From Lumbricus rubellus (Eukaryota; Annelida; Clitellata; Crassiclitellata; Lumbricidae): a stretch of DNA of 64,000 nt. Where the stretch lies: contig OX243819.1 in the NCBI GenBank assembly GCA_945859605.1, forward strand, positions 10,826,619-10,890,618, in the 5' to 3' direction. The stretch's first letter is position 1, and each line of letters opens with the position of its first letter. Under the pieces are notes generated by a model. It had not been told where the DNA came from. It worked only from the letters and a program-made list of their open reading frames with translations, and searched no databases. Shown piece by piece: positions 53,401 through 64,000 of this stretch. The translations under genes were made by a program, and so were the position numbers.

Positions 53401-53995
53401 ACACAATAATTAATTAAGACAATGTTTTCTTCTCACTGTAACCCTGGACAAACATGGGTTTTCAGAAAAAGACCGGGCAATGCATATGATATTTAAGTAT
53501 AACACGATACAGCTAACTAAATATTTACAGAAATGGACTCTCAGAAGTCTTCTCCTAAATTCTCAACAGTGATAATGAAAACAGTAAACAGGAGAAGAAG
53601 AAACCGAAAAAAAACCCAAGACAACAGATGCAAACACAAAAGCGCTATAATCATGAAGATAATTATTTCTTCTAACCACCTGGAAGAATTTCGAAAAGAA
53701 ACTTGTCTGGATCGGTGGCACTGAACGCGTGCTCAACCACCCGACTTCCGGGCAGAAAGATGACCCCGAGCGGCGACTTTGTCTCGTCTTGCGTCGCATA
53801 ATAGTAGGCGTGGTCGCCTTTGATGGTGAACCAGCGCCGTTGCCATGACTTCACAACGCCTCCCTGCTTCCGAAGATAGCCGCTCCGCAGACTCTGCTGA
53901 ATGTCGAGGGTGGACGGGTAGAAATTGGATCCGGCGGATTGCTGGCTAACGGCAGTCTGCAGGAATCGGTAGAATTCCTTGGCCATGACAGCCAT
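46783..53995 (-). CDS. PH-RhoGAP-coiled-coil protein (ARHGAP22/24/25 group)
   Basis: Exons (minus) 53995-53680, 51201-51076, 49369-49234 and 48166-46783 join in frame (phases 1, 1, 2) to 653 residues. Residues ~38-147 are a PH domain (SGYLRKQGGVVKSWQRRWF ... ERKEWVKAIKQVLYASVGG). Residues ~150-345 are RhoGAP with GIFRLPG; the arginine-finger codon (Arg193) is split by the last intron. LLKCYLRDLPGPLIP and NKMTPVNLATIF follow, but the usual FGP after this is FVQ here. A Thr-rich run (about 47090-47215) precedes a C-terminal coiled coil. This order matches vertebrate ARHGAP22/24/25, Rac-directed GAPs that act at the membrane and cytoskeleton. Introns contain LINE scraps and microsatellites. Confidence 0.93.
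49038..49170. repeat. ATCA microsatellite in RhoGAP intron
   Basis: Tandem ATCA units, pure at about 49038-49100 and degenerate to about 49195, close to the donor of the third exon. Confidence 0.93.
49655..49835. repeat. ~34-bp intronic tandem repeat
   Basis: About five diverged units of the type ACAAAATGTTCATGATAATT followed by TCACATATGAT, in the RhoGAP intron between exons 2 and 3. Confidence 0.75.
50818..51030 (+). pseudogene. CR1/L2-type LINE 3' end remnant
   Basis: The plus strand reads AFASVCPLLWNGLPAV, the WN-LP segment near the end of LINE ORF2. Stop codons and frameshifts follow, then a GAGGCGCTTTATAAA tail and AATAGAATAGAAT. Antisense to the RhoGAP gene, inside its intron 2. Confidence 0.65.
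51250..52110. repeat. RhoGAP intron 1 simple and tandem repeats
   Basis: ATC/CATCAT runs at about 51260-51350 and 52040-52095, and a ~25-bp tandem repeat CTATCCAGAATATATCAG at about 51830-51985 (five or six units). The rest of the intron (to 53679) shows no exon. Confidence 0.7.
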
Positions 53996-55811
53996 CGCAG
54001 GAGGTATTGTCTTGTATTGTATTGTCTGGTGTCAGACTACAAATAACAATAACACCAGATTACATCAGAACAGCTGTGGTGGGGAAAAACAGCATTCCAC
54101 TGCGACCTAGGTTAGTGGTGTGAAACCCTTGCTAGTGGTGGGTCAGTGGCAATATTTTCAGCCAGCCAGTGGTGGGCCAAAGGAATATGAGCAAAATGAG
54201 GTAGGGATCTGGAATGGGCTTGGAGAGCCAAGTCTTGAGAAAATTTCTGCAAAACTGAATCATGAATTGACCAGAATGGTGTAATTTTTAACACGGTCAA
54301 ATAAGGCTTTAAAAATATTAATTTGATCTTTCATTATCCACCATGCACATCACATAAAACTCATTACGTCTTAAAAATTACAAATTTGAACTTTTAATCT
54401 CCAATTATGTACCGGTACTAGTCTTTGTGGGCTACGAAAACATCTCTTTGACCTAAGCAACATTATCACACAATACTCAACCGTACGTCACCAACTGTTT
54501 GTACAATGCATGTACTATGTATATATTCATGCATTTAGCTATGTGTGATTGTGCATACATGTAAAAATGCATGCATGAATGAGTGTCACTGAACACTGAC
54601 ACAGTCCTTTCATGAACCTCTCAAAAGCCACTGGAACAAAGACAGACACTACTCAACTCACTAAATTGTCATAATCAATTAATTGTATTAAACGTATTAA
54701 GCGTAAACCCAAAGTGCCACTTGAAAGATAAGCGCAGGGCTGAATAATCTATTTTTTCCCATAGACAGTAACATCTTAATCACAATGCAAAAGGCATAGT
54801 AAAAATTTTTATCACTGAAGATGACTTCCTGAAATTGGACAAGCCGGGGGAAAAAATAATAAATCAAATAAGCGCTACATTGCAACCGATATGTGGTATC
54901 GAGCTGGTATTATGCCCTTAGTCCAGACAGATATTTAGCGGTTTCTCTTTGTCCAGTCGTATGCGCATGTTTTGTAACTATAGTCTTTGTTAATACTGGC
55001 AGGCTAAGCATCATATTCAATACAGAGGGTCCAGGCTAGCATGATCCATTTAGGCTACCCTGCATAACCAAATTTTCTCACTTCCTGTAACCTTGTTCCC
55101 ATAACCTCCTGGAAATTCGGTTACCAAATAAGCTGAGATTGAATTCAATTGAATTCTAACCCTGATAGGTCAATCACACAGGTCAACAAGTAAAAACATT
55201 TATCATAAAAGGCTGTTTTTATACTAGACCATGGTAACTGCAAAAGCATGGATATCATCATAGTTTACACCCAATCAGGAAGACAAACATGGCATGACAT
55301 CAGGGTTTAAAGTGAGTGGGAGTGCGTGGGAATGTCGTTCCAACTGCTCACATAATCAGCGTTCCCACTGCTCACCCAAGCCACTTTTACCCCTGAATGA
55401 CATGCAGCACACACGAGGAGCTTCCTTTATCCTGATATTAAACCAACATGACAGTCAAAATACAAGAAGTAGCCTACTTGCTTGAACACGGTCTTCGTTA
55501 AAAAAAACAACTGTGAGATTTGATAAAGTACAATTCACACACAGAGAGCAAAAATTAACTCATCTGGTAAACAAATACACCAGCATCACCATTGTTTTTC
55601 CTTTTAACACGGAAATCAATTGTGAAACTCGTCGTAAATTTATGTAAACAGTAAGCATTCGCTAAAGAAAGCTAACAGTACGACTAGAAAAAAAGAGGTT
55701 AGGTGCAGGGCTGAAGTGGATGGTATATGCGCCGTTATGCGGGTATACAGAGTGCACTCACCTCACAAATATTTGCGCTTAGTATACGAGAAAATGGCCT
55801 GCAGACAGCAA
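53996..55811. other. upstream region of the RhoGAP gene
   Basis: No coding sequence recognised. Promoter and any 5' UTR exon of the RhoGAP gene should lie here or further right, but no TATA box or clear exon could be assigned. Confidence 0.5.
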
Positions 55812-55820
55812 GCTAACAGT

Positions 55821-56080
55821 GATGATGATGATGGTTCTCTGCCCGTAGGCAGGTTCTATGGCTTTCGCCACCCGGGGAAGAGATGATTGAGGTGGTTTCC
55901 CGTTGCCTTCCCCACAGACAATGATGGTTAAGCAACTTGTCGAAGGTCGCTCCGCAGCAGCTTGCACCCCTGCGTTGCACACGTGCTAGCCCGATATATC
56001 TAAATATCTTAATGTCAACTCCTAGCCCGGGGCTTGAATCGCAGGTCAGTTGCAACCAACATACCGGTGTAGCTAACTAG
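55821..56080 (-). repeat. tRNA-derived SINE with CAT tail
   Basis: 260 bp flanked by a 9-bp duplication GCTAACAGT (55812-55820, 56081-56089). On the minus strand the head contains an A-box-like TTAGCTACACCGG and a B-box-like GATTCAAGCCC, and the element ends in CATCATCATCATC. The body includes GCCTACGGGCAGAGAACC, shared in part with 42570-42795. Confidence 0.82.
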
Positions 56081-56089
56081 GCTAACAGT

Positions 56090-58149
56090 AAGATTAACAA
56101 AAAGTAGTTGCAACTATAGCATGTCCTCACTTCTAAGTTTGCCACTACAGCCCTTGTTAAGTGGTTTGTTTTTGCCCACTTCCTGTTAGAAATAAGTAAG
56201 AAATGATGGCAACCACAACCAGAATCCCTATAAGGTGATACTTATTTCACATATCTGAAATCAGCAACAAATAATAATAAAAAATAATAAAAGGCAACCA
56301 ACAAAAATATTGTCATGTTATATTTATACTTTTTTGACATGTGTCATCAGACCAGCAGTGCAAAAAAATTATAAATAAATAATTACTTAATAAGTATGCA
56401 CATAAATTCATGCGTACACTTACCGTTGTATGCTTAATAGATGGAATGTATTACGGGTTCAATTCATCAATCATCAAGGTACTAGAGTAGGCACACTGTT
56501 GGTCAAATTCACCGTACTTTCACTAGTGCGTGAAGGACTTATTCACGGTTCTGACACATCAACAACCATCCTAGTGCAGCTCAAACCAGGATCCATCATG
56601 TTACAAGAGAAAGCACTCAGCCAGTCAGCCACCCTGTCACAGAAAGACAAACAAAGAAAAGTATGCATAAGATGATGGTAAAGCCAATTTCTCACATGAT
56701 TCACGCAGTGACAAAGAAAAACTGAGAGAAAAGAGTTTCTCACACAAATCAAATGACTCGGCTAAAGATAACTGCAAGAATGGAAGAAAAACAGTCATGT
56801 ATAATCAACTGAATGACTTTGGTGTGCACTGTGGTTTAAGACAATGGTAACACTACGGCACAAAGAACATAACAATGTGGAAATCAGCATTCTGATCTGC
56901 CCATGACAATGGTGAAAATGAACAGTAGGATGCAATGGGTGCCTTGCATGGGTGCCAAACTGTTAAATCCAACCAATTTTACATGTTTAACTTGTGATCA
57001 TCTGTTCATAAAGACTATAAATTTTAATCATACTGGGATGCATCAGTTTGAAATCAAACAAAGATTATTAGTACTGCAGACCATCCATAAGGAACTGTCT
57101 GCCATCTGTACTTTAAAATCCACCCACTGTGCATCAGCAAGCACAGCTTAGGAAGGCATAATACATTATTTACATGCATGCACTACATAGTTTAAATTCG
57201 ATCTTAGGAAGGCTTAATACATTATTTACATGCACTACAGTGACTACACAGTTTAAATTCGATCTGCATGTGGAGTAACATTGACTCAAAGTACCTACAT
57301 GCAAGCTTGCAATAATTTATTCCATTTTTTGTTGCACTTGTACAAAGATCTAGAGCTACAATACAATGGCATTCAAAGTATTACCAGTAACTGCATCACG
57401 TCATTAAAAATATTTTAAAATAACACTGCAAGTATATTGTATAAAATCGGTATTTAACTTGATTCATCAAATGACAATATTGCAAATGCCATCCTGAATA
57501 ATTCTGGTACATAAATACATGTGACAGTGTTAGTAGAACTTCTTACCCCACTGGTCTTACCTACTAATACATGTACCTTCTTTGAGTGACTGTAATATCA
57601 ATTGTTATTGTTCAATAATTTGACTCCTAATCTAATCTAATCATAATGACAAAGATATCAATCGATGTTTTGAGTAAACTCACACAAAAAAATCACAAAC
57701 ACTGGAAAGCCAGGTTAAAAATATGAACAAATCTCTGCTGCATAAAGTCGTTATAATGAATGTCCATTGTTTGATCAACAGAGATGAGTCCTTCGTAGTC
57801 ATTGCTGACAAATGGTTGAAGCTTGAGATTTAGAAAGACAATGGGAATAGGTCTTTATCAAACTCCCGATTGACTGCAAACATCTTGATCCTCTACTGCT
57901 CATTCTTTATACATCCCCACTCGGCAAACTCATTTCCTCCTTTCCTGTTAGTCCATAGATATCACTCTCTGACAACATTCTATGAGCACTAGAAAACAAT
58001 TCTTTTGCCATGCTGGAGTAGGGAGCACCGCTGATAGTTTCCCTGAAGAGGTGCTATATAAATACTTGAATAAAATCTGTGTTGATGAAGCACAATTGTC
58101 CATTTCTCCCATGATCACTCTTTTTCAGATGCACTAAAATGACTAAATC
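56090..58149. other. intergenic, no gene
   Basis: Includes a ~57-bp tandem duplication around TAATACATTATTTACATGCA at 57151-57266 and a SINE/LINE-like tail AGAGGTGCTATATAAATACT near 58047. No convincing exon. Confidence 0.55.
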
Positions 58150-58790
58150 ATCTACATCACCAAGAAATTCGACAGGATGACTGCCAACCTGCTATATACC
58201 TAAACCCATCAACAGCAGAATTCCTGATTATTGACTTCTGCGACCAAATAAGCAAACTAGCCTATCCTTCTGACCTTTCTCCAACGGACCCTACTTCTTC
58301 CATGCCATGCCTTACTAGATTGGCAACAATAGATCTTGGAATCATCATCGATAAAAACCTTACCTTTGCAGACGACATATTACCCAGCTACCAGCACCTG
58401 CTATGTGCTATCATGTGCTATCTGCTATGTGCTATCTGCTATCATGTGTTATCTGCTATGTGCAATCATGAATGATGCATTTTTAGATGTGTGACATTCA
58501 TCGACTGCATCCAATAATTGATCACAAGACCGTGCGCAGAATACCCGCCTCTATTGTTCTTTCCAAACTCAACTATTGTGATTACCTTTCCTTCAACATC
58601 TACATGTAGATACTCAAATAAAACACCTGCACACAGTCCAAAACACTATTGTACTTTACACTGAAGCCCTAGGCAATATATAAATGAACACAAGACCCTA
58701 TTAATCCTAGACAGTATCCCCTACCTTTGATGAGATGCCCTGGAGCACAATGTACGCAATCCTCAACACAATAAATTTGCACTGGGCGTC
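58150..58790 (+). pseudogene. degenerate LINE reverse-transcriptase fragment
   Basis: Broken frames read FLIIDFCDQISKLAY, TIDLGIIIDKNLTFADDI and PASIVLSKLNYCDYL in the order found near the end of CR1/L2-type reverse transcriptases, followed by HTVQNTIVLYTEAL. Several stops and frameshifts; not coding. A CTATGTGCTATC tandem run interrupts it at about 58397-58470. Confidence 0.65.
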
Positions 58791-60310
58791 ATCAAAGTCT
58801 TACAAGTAGTCATCTGACAATCAGTCACAACAGGGGTTATTAACATTCCAGTCAATTCAAGCTAATAATCTGGTTTCGACTATTTAAGTTCTTTCTTCCT
58901 TATTTAAACTAGCAGCGTCTCACGCCATCAACATGTTGTGATCTGCACTAAGCTGTGGTTAATCCGCATGGCTTTTAAATAAAGGTGGTCTTCCGGCTAT
59001 AATATTTTTACCACAAGGTGCTCCATAGTCTTAAAAATGTTAATCTGAATAAGCGTGAAATACGATTCAGTAATTTCCTGTTCTGCTGCTATGGCATCTA
59101 CTCAAAATGCATTTGTGCATTTTATTAATTAATACTTGCAACGCATACAGACCCAAAAATAACACAAACTTCGTAGCTCCGATTTTTGGATCCGACATCA
59201 CTTCCTGATTGAACACAGCACAAACAAGAAATTCAGCGCAGTGGCCTAGGCCGTGATTACGTACGGCAGATCAACTTAATGTCAAAATGATTTATTACTA
59301 ATTAGGTTTCATTGAAGACATTAAATTATTTAGTTTCGCTCGCACTGGCTATTAATCTTGAAACTTAATAGGAAATGAAACCACTTCAGATTTTTTCACA
59401 TATGTTTTGTTTGTAAAATGTTGCTAGACTATAATTTACGATGAAGCACAATGTATTACAAATTAATAGCCTAATTTAAAAAACTTCCGCATGCCACTGG
59501 AGTTGTGAGATTTAGCACGTTAGGAATGCTCACAATAATCAAAATTTACGTTTATTGTTTCTAATGCTTCATAAAACGATAAATATAATGTTCTTTTGTA
59601 CTAATGAACTAATAATCTATTACGCTAAGGCTGAACCATCATACTTATTACATCGGATGCATGTCCTCTGAGGCTCTCTCAAAAATTATAACGGAGTTTA
59701 GACCTACTTGATAAAGCATACTCTTAACTTAGGCTTTAAATGATTTATTGTTATGTAATTTATTCTAATCGTCCCTTTCACCAATCAGAATATTATATTC
59801 GTTTATTCTTATATTTTTATACTGCGAAGTTTTAAATGACGAGCAATATGTGCCAATAACGCCCAGTAATTAAAGCCGTGGGTGGAAACTGCTGGAGAAT
59901 GCCAACAGTAGTTGTTAAGCTCCTACTAATGACGGTATGAACAAGTGAGATGCTCAGTATTCATCCCAAAAGTGCAATCGGATCCATAAGAAATACCCAT
60001 TGCGACCACATTTGCGCTACAAAATGGCAGCACAATGACGTTTGTGAGGTCATGATATATTATGCGTCTTCGTGTTAGCGATATAAAGTGAAACTTTGAA
60101 AGGTTTTGGAGAAACCTATACTACAATAACAAGTTAAACTGTTAATAATTTTTAGACTGTCTAATACTATCAGTGAGAGTTGTATGTTTATCGGTTAAAT
60201 GTCAGGTTCTACGGAACAGGGCGTGACATGTAACAACCAGAGTGAGTCAATAAGAATATCACAGGACTAAGAGTTGAATTAGGGGTGACGGAGAACATGG
60301 TTAAATATAA
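58791..60310. other. intergenic, no gene
   Basis: AT-rich, no domain-bearing frame and no large repeat recognised. Confidence 0.5.
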
Positions 60311-60318
60311 TATTATTG

Positions 60319-60999
60319 GGCACTCCTCCGAAGTCCGGTCCCAAATTATTGCACAGCATTTGTCTCACCGTCACTGTACAAACCGTTCACATAATTGAAG
60401 AAAACTTGGTAGGCCTAGCCTAATTGTCGGATTGCCCGAAATTTTACATGCAAAAATTAATTCACCTCCGGTTAGGCTACATCTGAAATTTAATCGGACT
60501 TAGCGCTTGAGAAATGGAAGCTGGAGCCTTAATGAAAGTTTTTTACAGGTGAAATGGAGGTTAGATTGATGAAAAGACACAAGAGAAATGGAATATGGAT
60601 GATGTTTTTTTACAGTGAAATAGAAGTTGGATTGGCGAAGATAACGCATGAGAAATAAAAGCTGTATGAAGGTATTTCTAGAGCTGAAATAGAAGCCGGA
60701 TTGATGAAGAAACGCATATGTAATGGAAGCTGGATGAGGGTATTTTATATCTGAATTAGAAGCTGGATTGACGAAAATAACGAGCGAGAAGTAGAAGCTG
60801 GACGAAGGTATTTTTAGATCTGAAGTAGAAGCTGGATGCATATTGAAACTTTCGAAATCTGTCAAGACATGGACTGGTAAACAAAATGGCCTCAATAATG
60901 ACGTCATTCTATAAAAGGGTGAGTAAGTAAGCATTGGAGAAGCATATCTATGTGATAAGCCATGCGAAATAATTTGGGACCGGAATTCGGAGGAGTGCC
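60319..60999. mobile_element. 681-bp hAT-like MITE with ~34-bp inverted ends
   Basis: Ends GGCACTCCTCCGAAGTCCGG and, from the other side, GGCACTCCTCCGAATTCCGG; the match continues through TCCCAAATTATT. A perfect 8-bp duplication TATTATTG flanks it (60311-60318, 61000-61007). The interior (about 60510-60840) holds five or six diverged ~60-bp tandem units around GTAGAAGCTGGATTGACGAA. The 171-aa minus-strand frame across it is a by-product of that repeat. Confidence 0.9.
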
Positions 61000-61120
61000 T
61001 ATTATTGCTGGCCATATCGCAAATGTTTATATCGGTCTAATATTATGTAGACAAATGTCTCAAGAGTCAGGAGCACCTGCCATGAACTACAGATTAGGTT
61101 AGCCTAACCTATATCATGTT

Positions 61121-61255
61121 CAGTGTGATAATTGTGGATTTGTGGAAAAATAACTGGGAGGGAGGGGGCTGGACTATGATATACTTGGAATTGGAGTGTG
61201 AAACATATATATACTTTAACATGAGGCTCTAAGAAAGATAGGGCGGTTGATAATG
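61121..61255 (-). repeat. partial MITE of the CAGGGTGAGAATT family
   Basis: Begins CAGTGTGATAATTGTGG and contains GGACTATGATATACTTGG and TAACATGAGGCTCTAAGAAAG, the complement of internal words of the other copies. The second end is missing. Confidence 0.55.
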
Positions 61256-61645
61256 CATAAAGAAAAGTTGATGCTCTATTGTGCATAACATCAGACTGAA
61301 CAGAGTGAAGTTAGATTGTTTAGAAAAGATACAGTGTTAAAGCTACTAGTGCATACATGTAAGAAAACTGACATCAATTCTGCATCCATGTTTAGACTGG
61401 TTTATAAGATCTTGCTCGTTTTTAATGTTCAAAGTGAGTATAGGCTATGCTTTTCTTTTTGTCACAGACAGTGGTGATGGTAAACTTCTAAAAAATTGGG
61501 ACTATGTATGATAATTACTTTTATGGCTAATAACTAAGAGGGTGCAACATTGTATAAATTGCTAACAGGACATTTTTTTACCAAACTATCATGCAGATGG
61601 TTAATGCAATGGAAGTTAATTACTTAATTATTTTTTGTTTTCAGG

Positions 61646-61870
61646 CCCTTTTATAAGTGAGAAGTCTCGCCTCCTCCTCCTCCTCCTCCTCGGTTGTTCA
61701 GTGTGGATGTAGAAGTCGACCAAGAACTATGCCAATTACGACTCTCTCCCGTTTGACTGACCTTGCACTCGGAACGCCTGACGTTGGTTCGGTGAACTTC
61801 AACGTTCTACACACCCTTATACATACTATCATAGACAAGTAAGTAGATCTGAATACAAGTTGTTTTTATT

Positions 61871-61908
<38 letters not shown>

Positions 61909-64000
61909 TTATTATTTTTTATTATTATTATTATTATTTCTAACGTTTTTAATGTGTACAAAGTCGAACAGAAAAGACTTAGACATGGTTCATGGTGATG
62001 TATTGCCTTGATATTTTTATTATTACTATTTATTATTATTATTATTATTATTATTAGACTTAGGCTTGTTACCTGTTAATTTGAATTTAAGATTACTGTC
62101 CAGAGCAACCTCAAGTGTTTTGACAGTTTTAATGGCAGAACAGGGGTGCCGGCAAGGTCACCTTGGATTGGAAAAGGAAAGAGTATGCTAGCTGGAGCCA
62201 AGCATGGTTGCTTCAGACATTTCCAACCATGCGTGCATTGAATAGTTTTTAAGTACCTGGTACCAATGCATGGTGATGAAGTAGTGTAAAGCTGAGTATC
62301 ATCCACATACTGCTGTACAACCCTGTAATTGAGTTCCCAAAGGGATTGACTGCAGTTGATTGGTGAAGTAAAGCTCCTTAATATCAGAACCTCTGAAGGA
62401 TAATATTACAGACCTATGTGGATGCCAGCCAGCAGTGCAGAAGGCAGGATCAGAACATGCAGTAACATTACCCACTTTCTGAAACTGATAGATGCAGGTA
62501 TCTGCATTGGACATGACCCCCTTTGTTGGCATTTGGGTCACTCTTCCACTCCCTCTCCCCTAACAGCAGATGTCCTCAGAAGCATTGATTGTTACCTTTT
62601 GCTAAATTTTTATAATGATGCTATAGAAGTTATAGAATTGTTGCGCATCTTTATTAATCAGTGCTGTGTGAGTGTGTGTGTATATTGGTTTGTTTGTGTA
62701 TTGGTGTGTTTATGTTGGTTAGTGTGGGTGTATTGGTGTGTGTGTGTATGTTGGTGCGTCTGTGTGTGTATTGGTGTGTGTATGTTGGTGTGTGTGTGTG
62801 TGTGTGTGTGTGACTGTGTGTGCATGCATTTGCATGTATGTATAATCTGACACTGGCAGCCAATTTTTGGCTGTTAATTTTCCCTGTAATGTGTTATGAC
62901 GGGGACCTCTGAATGTTCTCCTGTCTTGAGTTTTGCGTTACTTTAGTTAGGTTGGGGATTGGAAATGCGAATGCAGAGATACGAGACGAGGACCACGAGT
63001 TTCTGCGTCGCCACTTCGACGAATTGCCAAAGACCAGGTAAGTGATTTTGATGAATGAATGCCACATAAATGTCTGACGGGTAAGTGATTTCTATGAATG
63101 AATGCCACATAAATGTCTGACGGGTAAGTGATTTCTATGAATGGATGCCACATAAATGTCTGACGGGTAAGTGATTTCTATGAATGAATGCCACATAAAT
63201 GTCTGACGGGTAAGTGATTTCGATGAATGGATGCCACATAAATGTCTGACGGGTAAGTGATTTCTATGAATGAATGCCACATAAATGTCTGACGGTGTTG
63301 TCTTTGACTCTGTGCAGCTCATAGTTTGCTAGTAGTCTTAAAATGAACCTGTTTGGATCTACTAGATAGTCATTGATACAGCACTTTTGTGAGGTACTTA
63401 AAAATGCACTATAAATGAAGCGGCCTCAGCCCTCATATCCACATGCATACATACAGATCCGAAGAGTGAGGAGAGGAGTTGGACAGACGGCCATGGTGGA
63501 TGATGTTTCAAGTTGGAACGGCGTGGGAGGTAGGGAGAAGTGGAAGAATCAGGATAAGATCTGTGAAAAAGCAGCGTTTTGAGTTTCGAGTGAAAGACCT
63601 GTGGGGAAATAGCAAGAGGTGGAGCTTTGGTGAATTTGTAAGATGATTGTCGTAGTGCTCGCAGAAGTTTGTTCCAACGAGGTGGAACAGCAATGGTTAT
63701 GGAGCGATTAGCAAATTTTAGTGATGAGGTGATGGAAGGGCGAAGCAGAGTATTATGGAGGATGAGGAGTGTATTGAATGAAATGATTGGATTGTGAACA
63801 ACTGTGGAAGATAGGATTGTTGCGAGGATTGAAGTATACTGTAGGTAAGTGATAGGACTTTGTATTCAAGATAAGAGTCTTGTACACTAGTCACTAGTGT
63901 CTAGTGGTAGTGCACAGGACGTTCATGCACCAGTTTATTTGATGATCTAACTAATAAGGAAGATTCATTCTTTGTTTCAGCGACACTGCTTTGGAAACGT
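61646..64000 (+). CDS. QRICH2/C16orf96-like gene, 5' exons (partial)
   Basis: Exons 61646(?)-61838, 62951-63037 and 63981-beyond the window join in phases 2 and 2. The likely start is the ATG at 61729 (an upstream in-frame ATG is at 61657). The protein begins MPITTLSRLTDLALGTPDVG, SVNFNVLHTLIHTIIDKLGI, GNANAEIRDEDHEFLRRHFD, then ELPKTSDTALE. The LALGTP-x-VG-VNFN-LH-L pattern is what I recall from the N-terminus of QRICH2 and C16orf96 (DUF4795 proteins; QRICH2 is linked to sperm flagella). This is recognition from memory, not a search. An acceptor-like TTTTCAG ends at 61645, so the first exon shown may not be the first of the transcript. Confidence 0.7.
61872..62057. repeat. ATT microsatellites
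   Basis: ATT runs at about 61872-61938 and 62020-62056 in the first visible intron of the QRICH2-like gene. Confidence 0.93.
62040..62420 (-). pseudogene. LINE reverse-transcriptase fragment, antisense
   Basis: Minus-strand frames give IKELYFTNQLQSIPLGTQLQ then MDDTQLYTTSSP, the catalytic YADDTQLY-type block (with Met for Ala) of CR1/L2-like elements, then KCLKQPC. Frame changes and stops show decay. Lies in an intron. Confidence 0.65.
62665..62840. repeat. TG-rich microsatellite
   Basis: TGTG/TTGGTG-rich tract with a pure GT run at about 62789-62811. Confidence 0.9.
63038..63295 (+). repeat. 43-bp minisatellite carrying a splice donor
   Basis: Exactly six head-to-tail units of 43 bp, each starting GTAAGTGATTT and ending ATGTCTGACGG. 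The first unit begins at the exon boundary (exon ends 63037), so its GTAAGT is the exon's donor site and the other five units repeat it. Confidence 0.95.
63296..63980. other. intron, possible old repeat
   Basis: Non-coding. The GAAG/TGG-rich stretch at about 63440-63830 looks like an antisense piece of an old dispersed repeat, but I cannot name it. Confidence 0.4.

Noticed and set aside
60500..61015. A 171-aa minus-strand frame with repeated Phe/Tyr-Ser words
   Set aside because: It covers the tandem array and end of a MITE with clear inverted ends and target duplication; a protein is unlikely.
63038..63295. CRISPR-like array
   Set aside because: Units are contiguous with no unique spacers; it is a minisatellite in an animal intron.

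Overview
The window is a piece of an intron-rich animal genome, probably a marine invertebrate deuterostome. An echinoderm is my best guess. Evidence: GT-AG introns, host genes of metazoan type (Cys-loop receptor, RhoGAP, PDZ/synaptopodin-like protein, neuropeptide precursor), abundant TAGGCCTA-like words, many microsatellites, and a dense load of small non-autonomous DNA transposons, tRNA-derived SINEs and decayed LINEs. No rRNA, functional tRNA, CRISPR array or bacterial operon was seen.

Bases 303-16335 are a complete Polinton/Maverick (16,033 bp) with ~243-bp terminal inverted repeats beginning AGT and a perfect 6-bp target duplication (TTTATT). It carries two fibre-like proteins, an adenain-type protease, an HNH-type protein, protein-primed PolB, a SAP/NUMOD1-like protein, a candidate double-jelly-roll major capsid protein, several small virion-type proteins (one dUTPase-like), a candidate minor capsid protein and a packaging ATPase on the minus strand. 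A PLA2-like protein and a DDE integrase with chromodomain lie on the plus strand. All morphogenesis and replication genes are open. The exception is the integrase, which has no ATG and sits in the -1 frame relative to the PLA2 gene across an A9 run.

Immediately right of the Polinton are the last four exons of a nicotinic-type Cys-loop receptor (16530-21254); its upstream exons are outside the window, so the Polinton probably sits in one of its introns. Next is a two-exon secreted precursor (23542-26421) with two KIPRV-Gly-Arg units, predicted to yield PRV-amide neuropeptides. A five-exon gene (33266-42999) encodes a 1403-aa N-terminal-PDZ protein of synaptopodin-2 type. On the minus strand a four-exon gene (53995-46783) encodes a 653-aa PH-RhoGAP-coiled-coil protein of the ARHGAP22/24/25 group. 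The right edge holds the first exons of a gene resembling QRICH2/C16orf96 (61646-64000, truncated).

Between these genes lie hAT-like elements with 8-bp target duplications (18607-20454, 25360-25747, 29018-30327, 43144-43429, 46116-46270, 60319-60999; 34249-34391 nearly so), one TA-flanked mariner-like MITE (21916-22321), SINEs (488-678, 35872-36085, 44570-44790, 55821-56080) and LINE remnants. The strongest leads are the paired Polinton fibres sharing a stalk but carrying different heads, the PLA2/integrase frameshift junction, the PRV-amide precursor, and a minisatellite that multiplies a splice donor.
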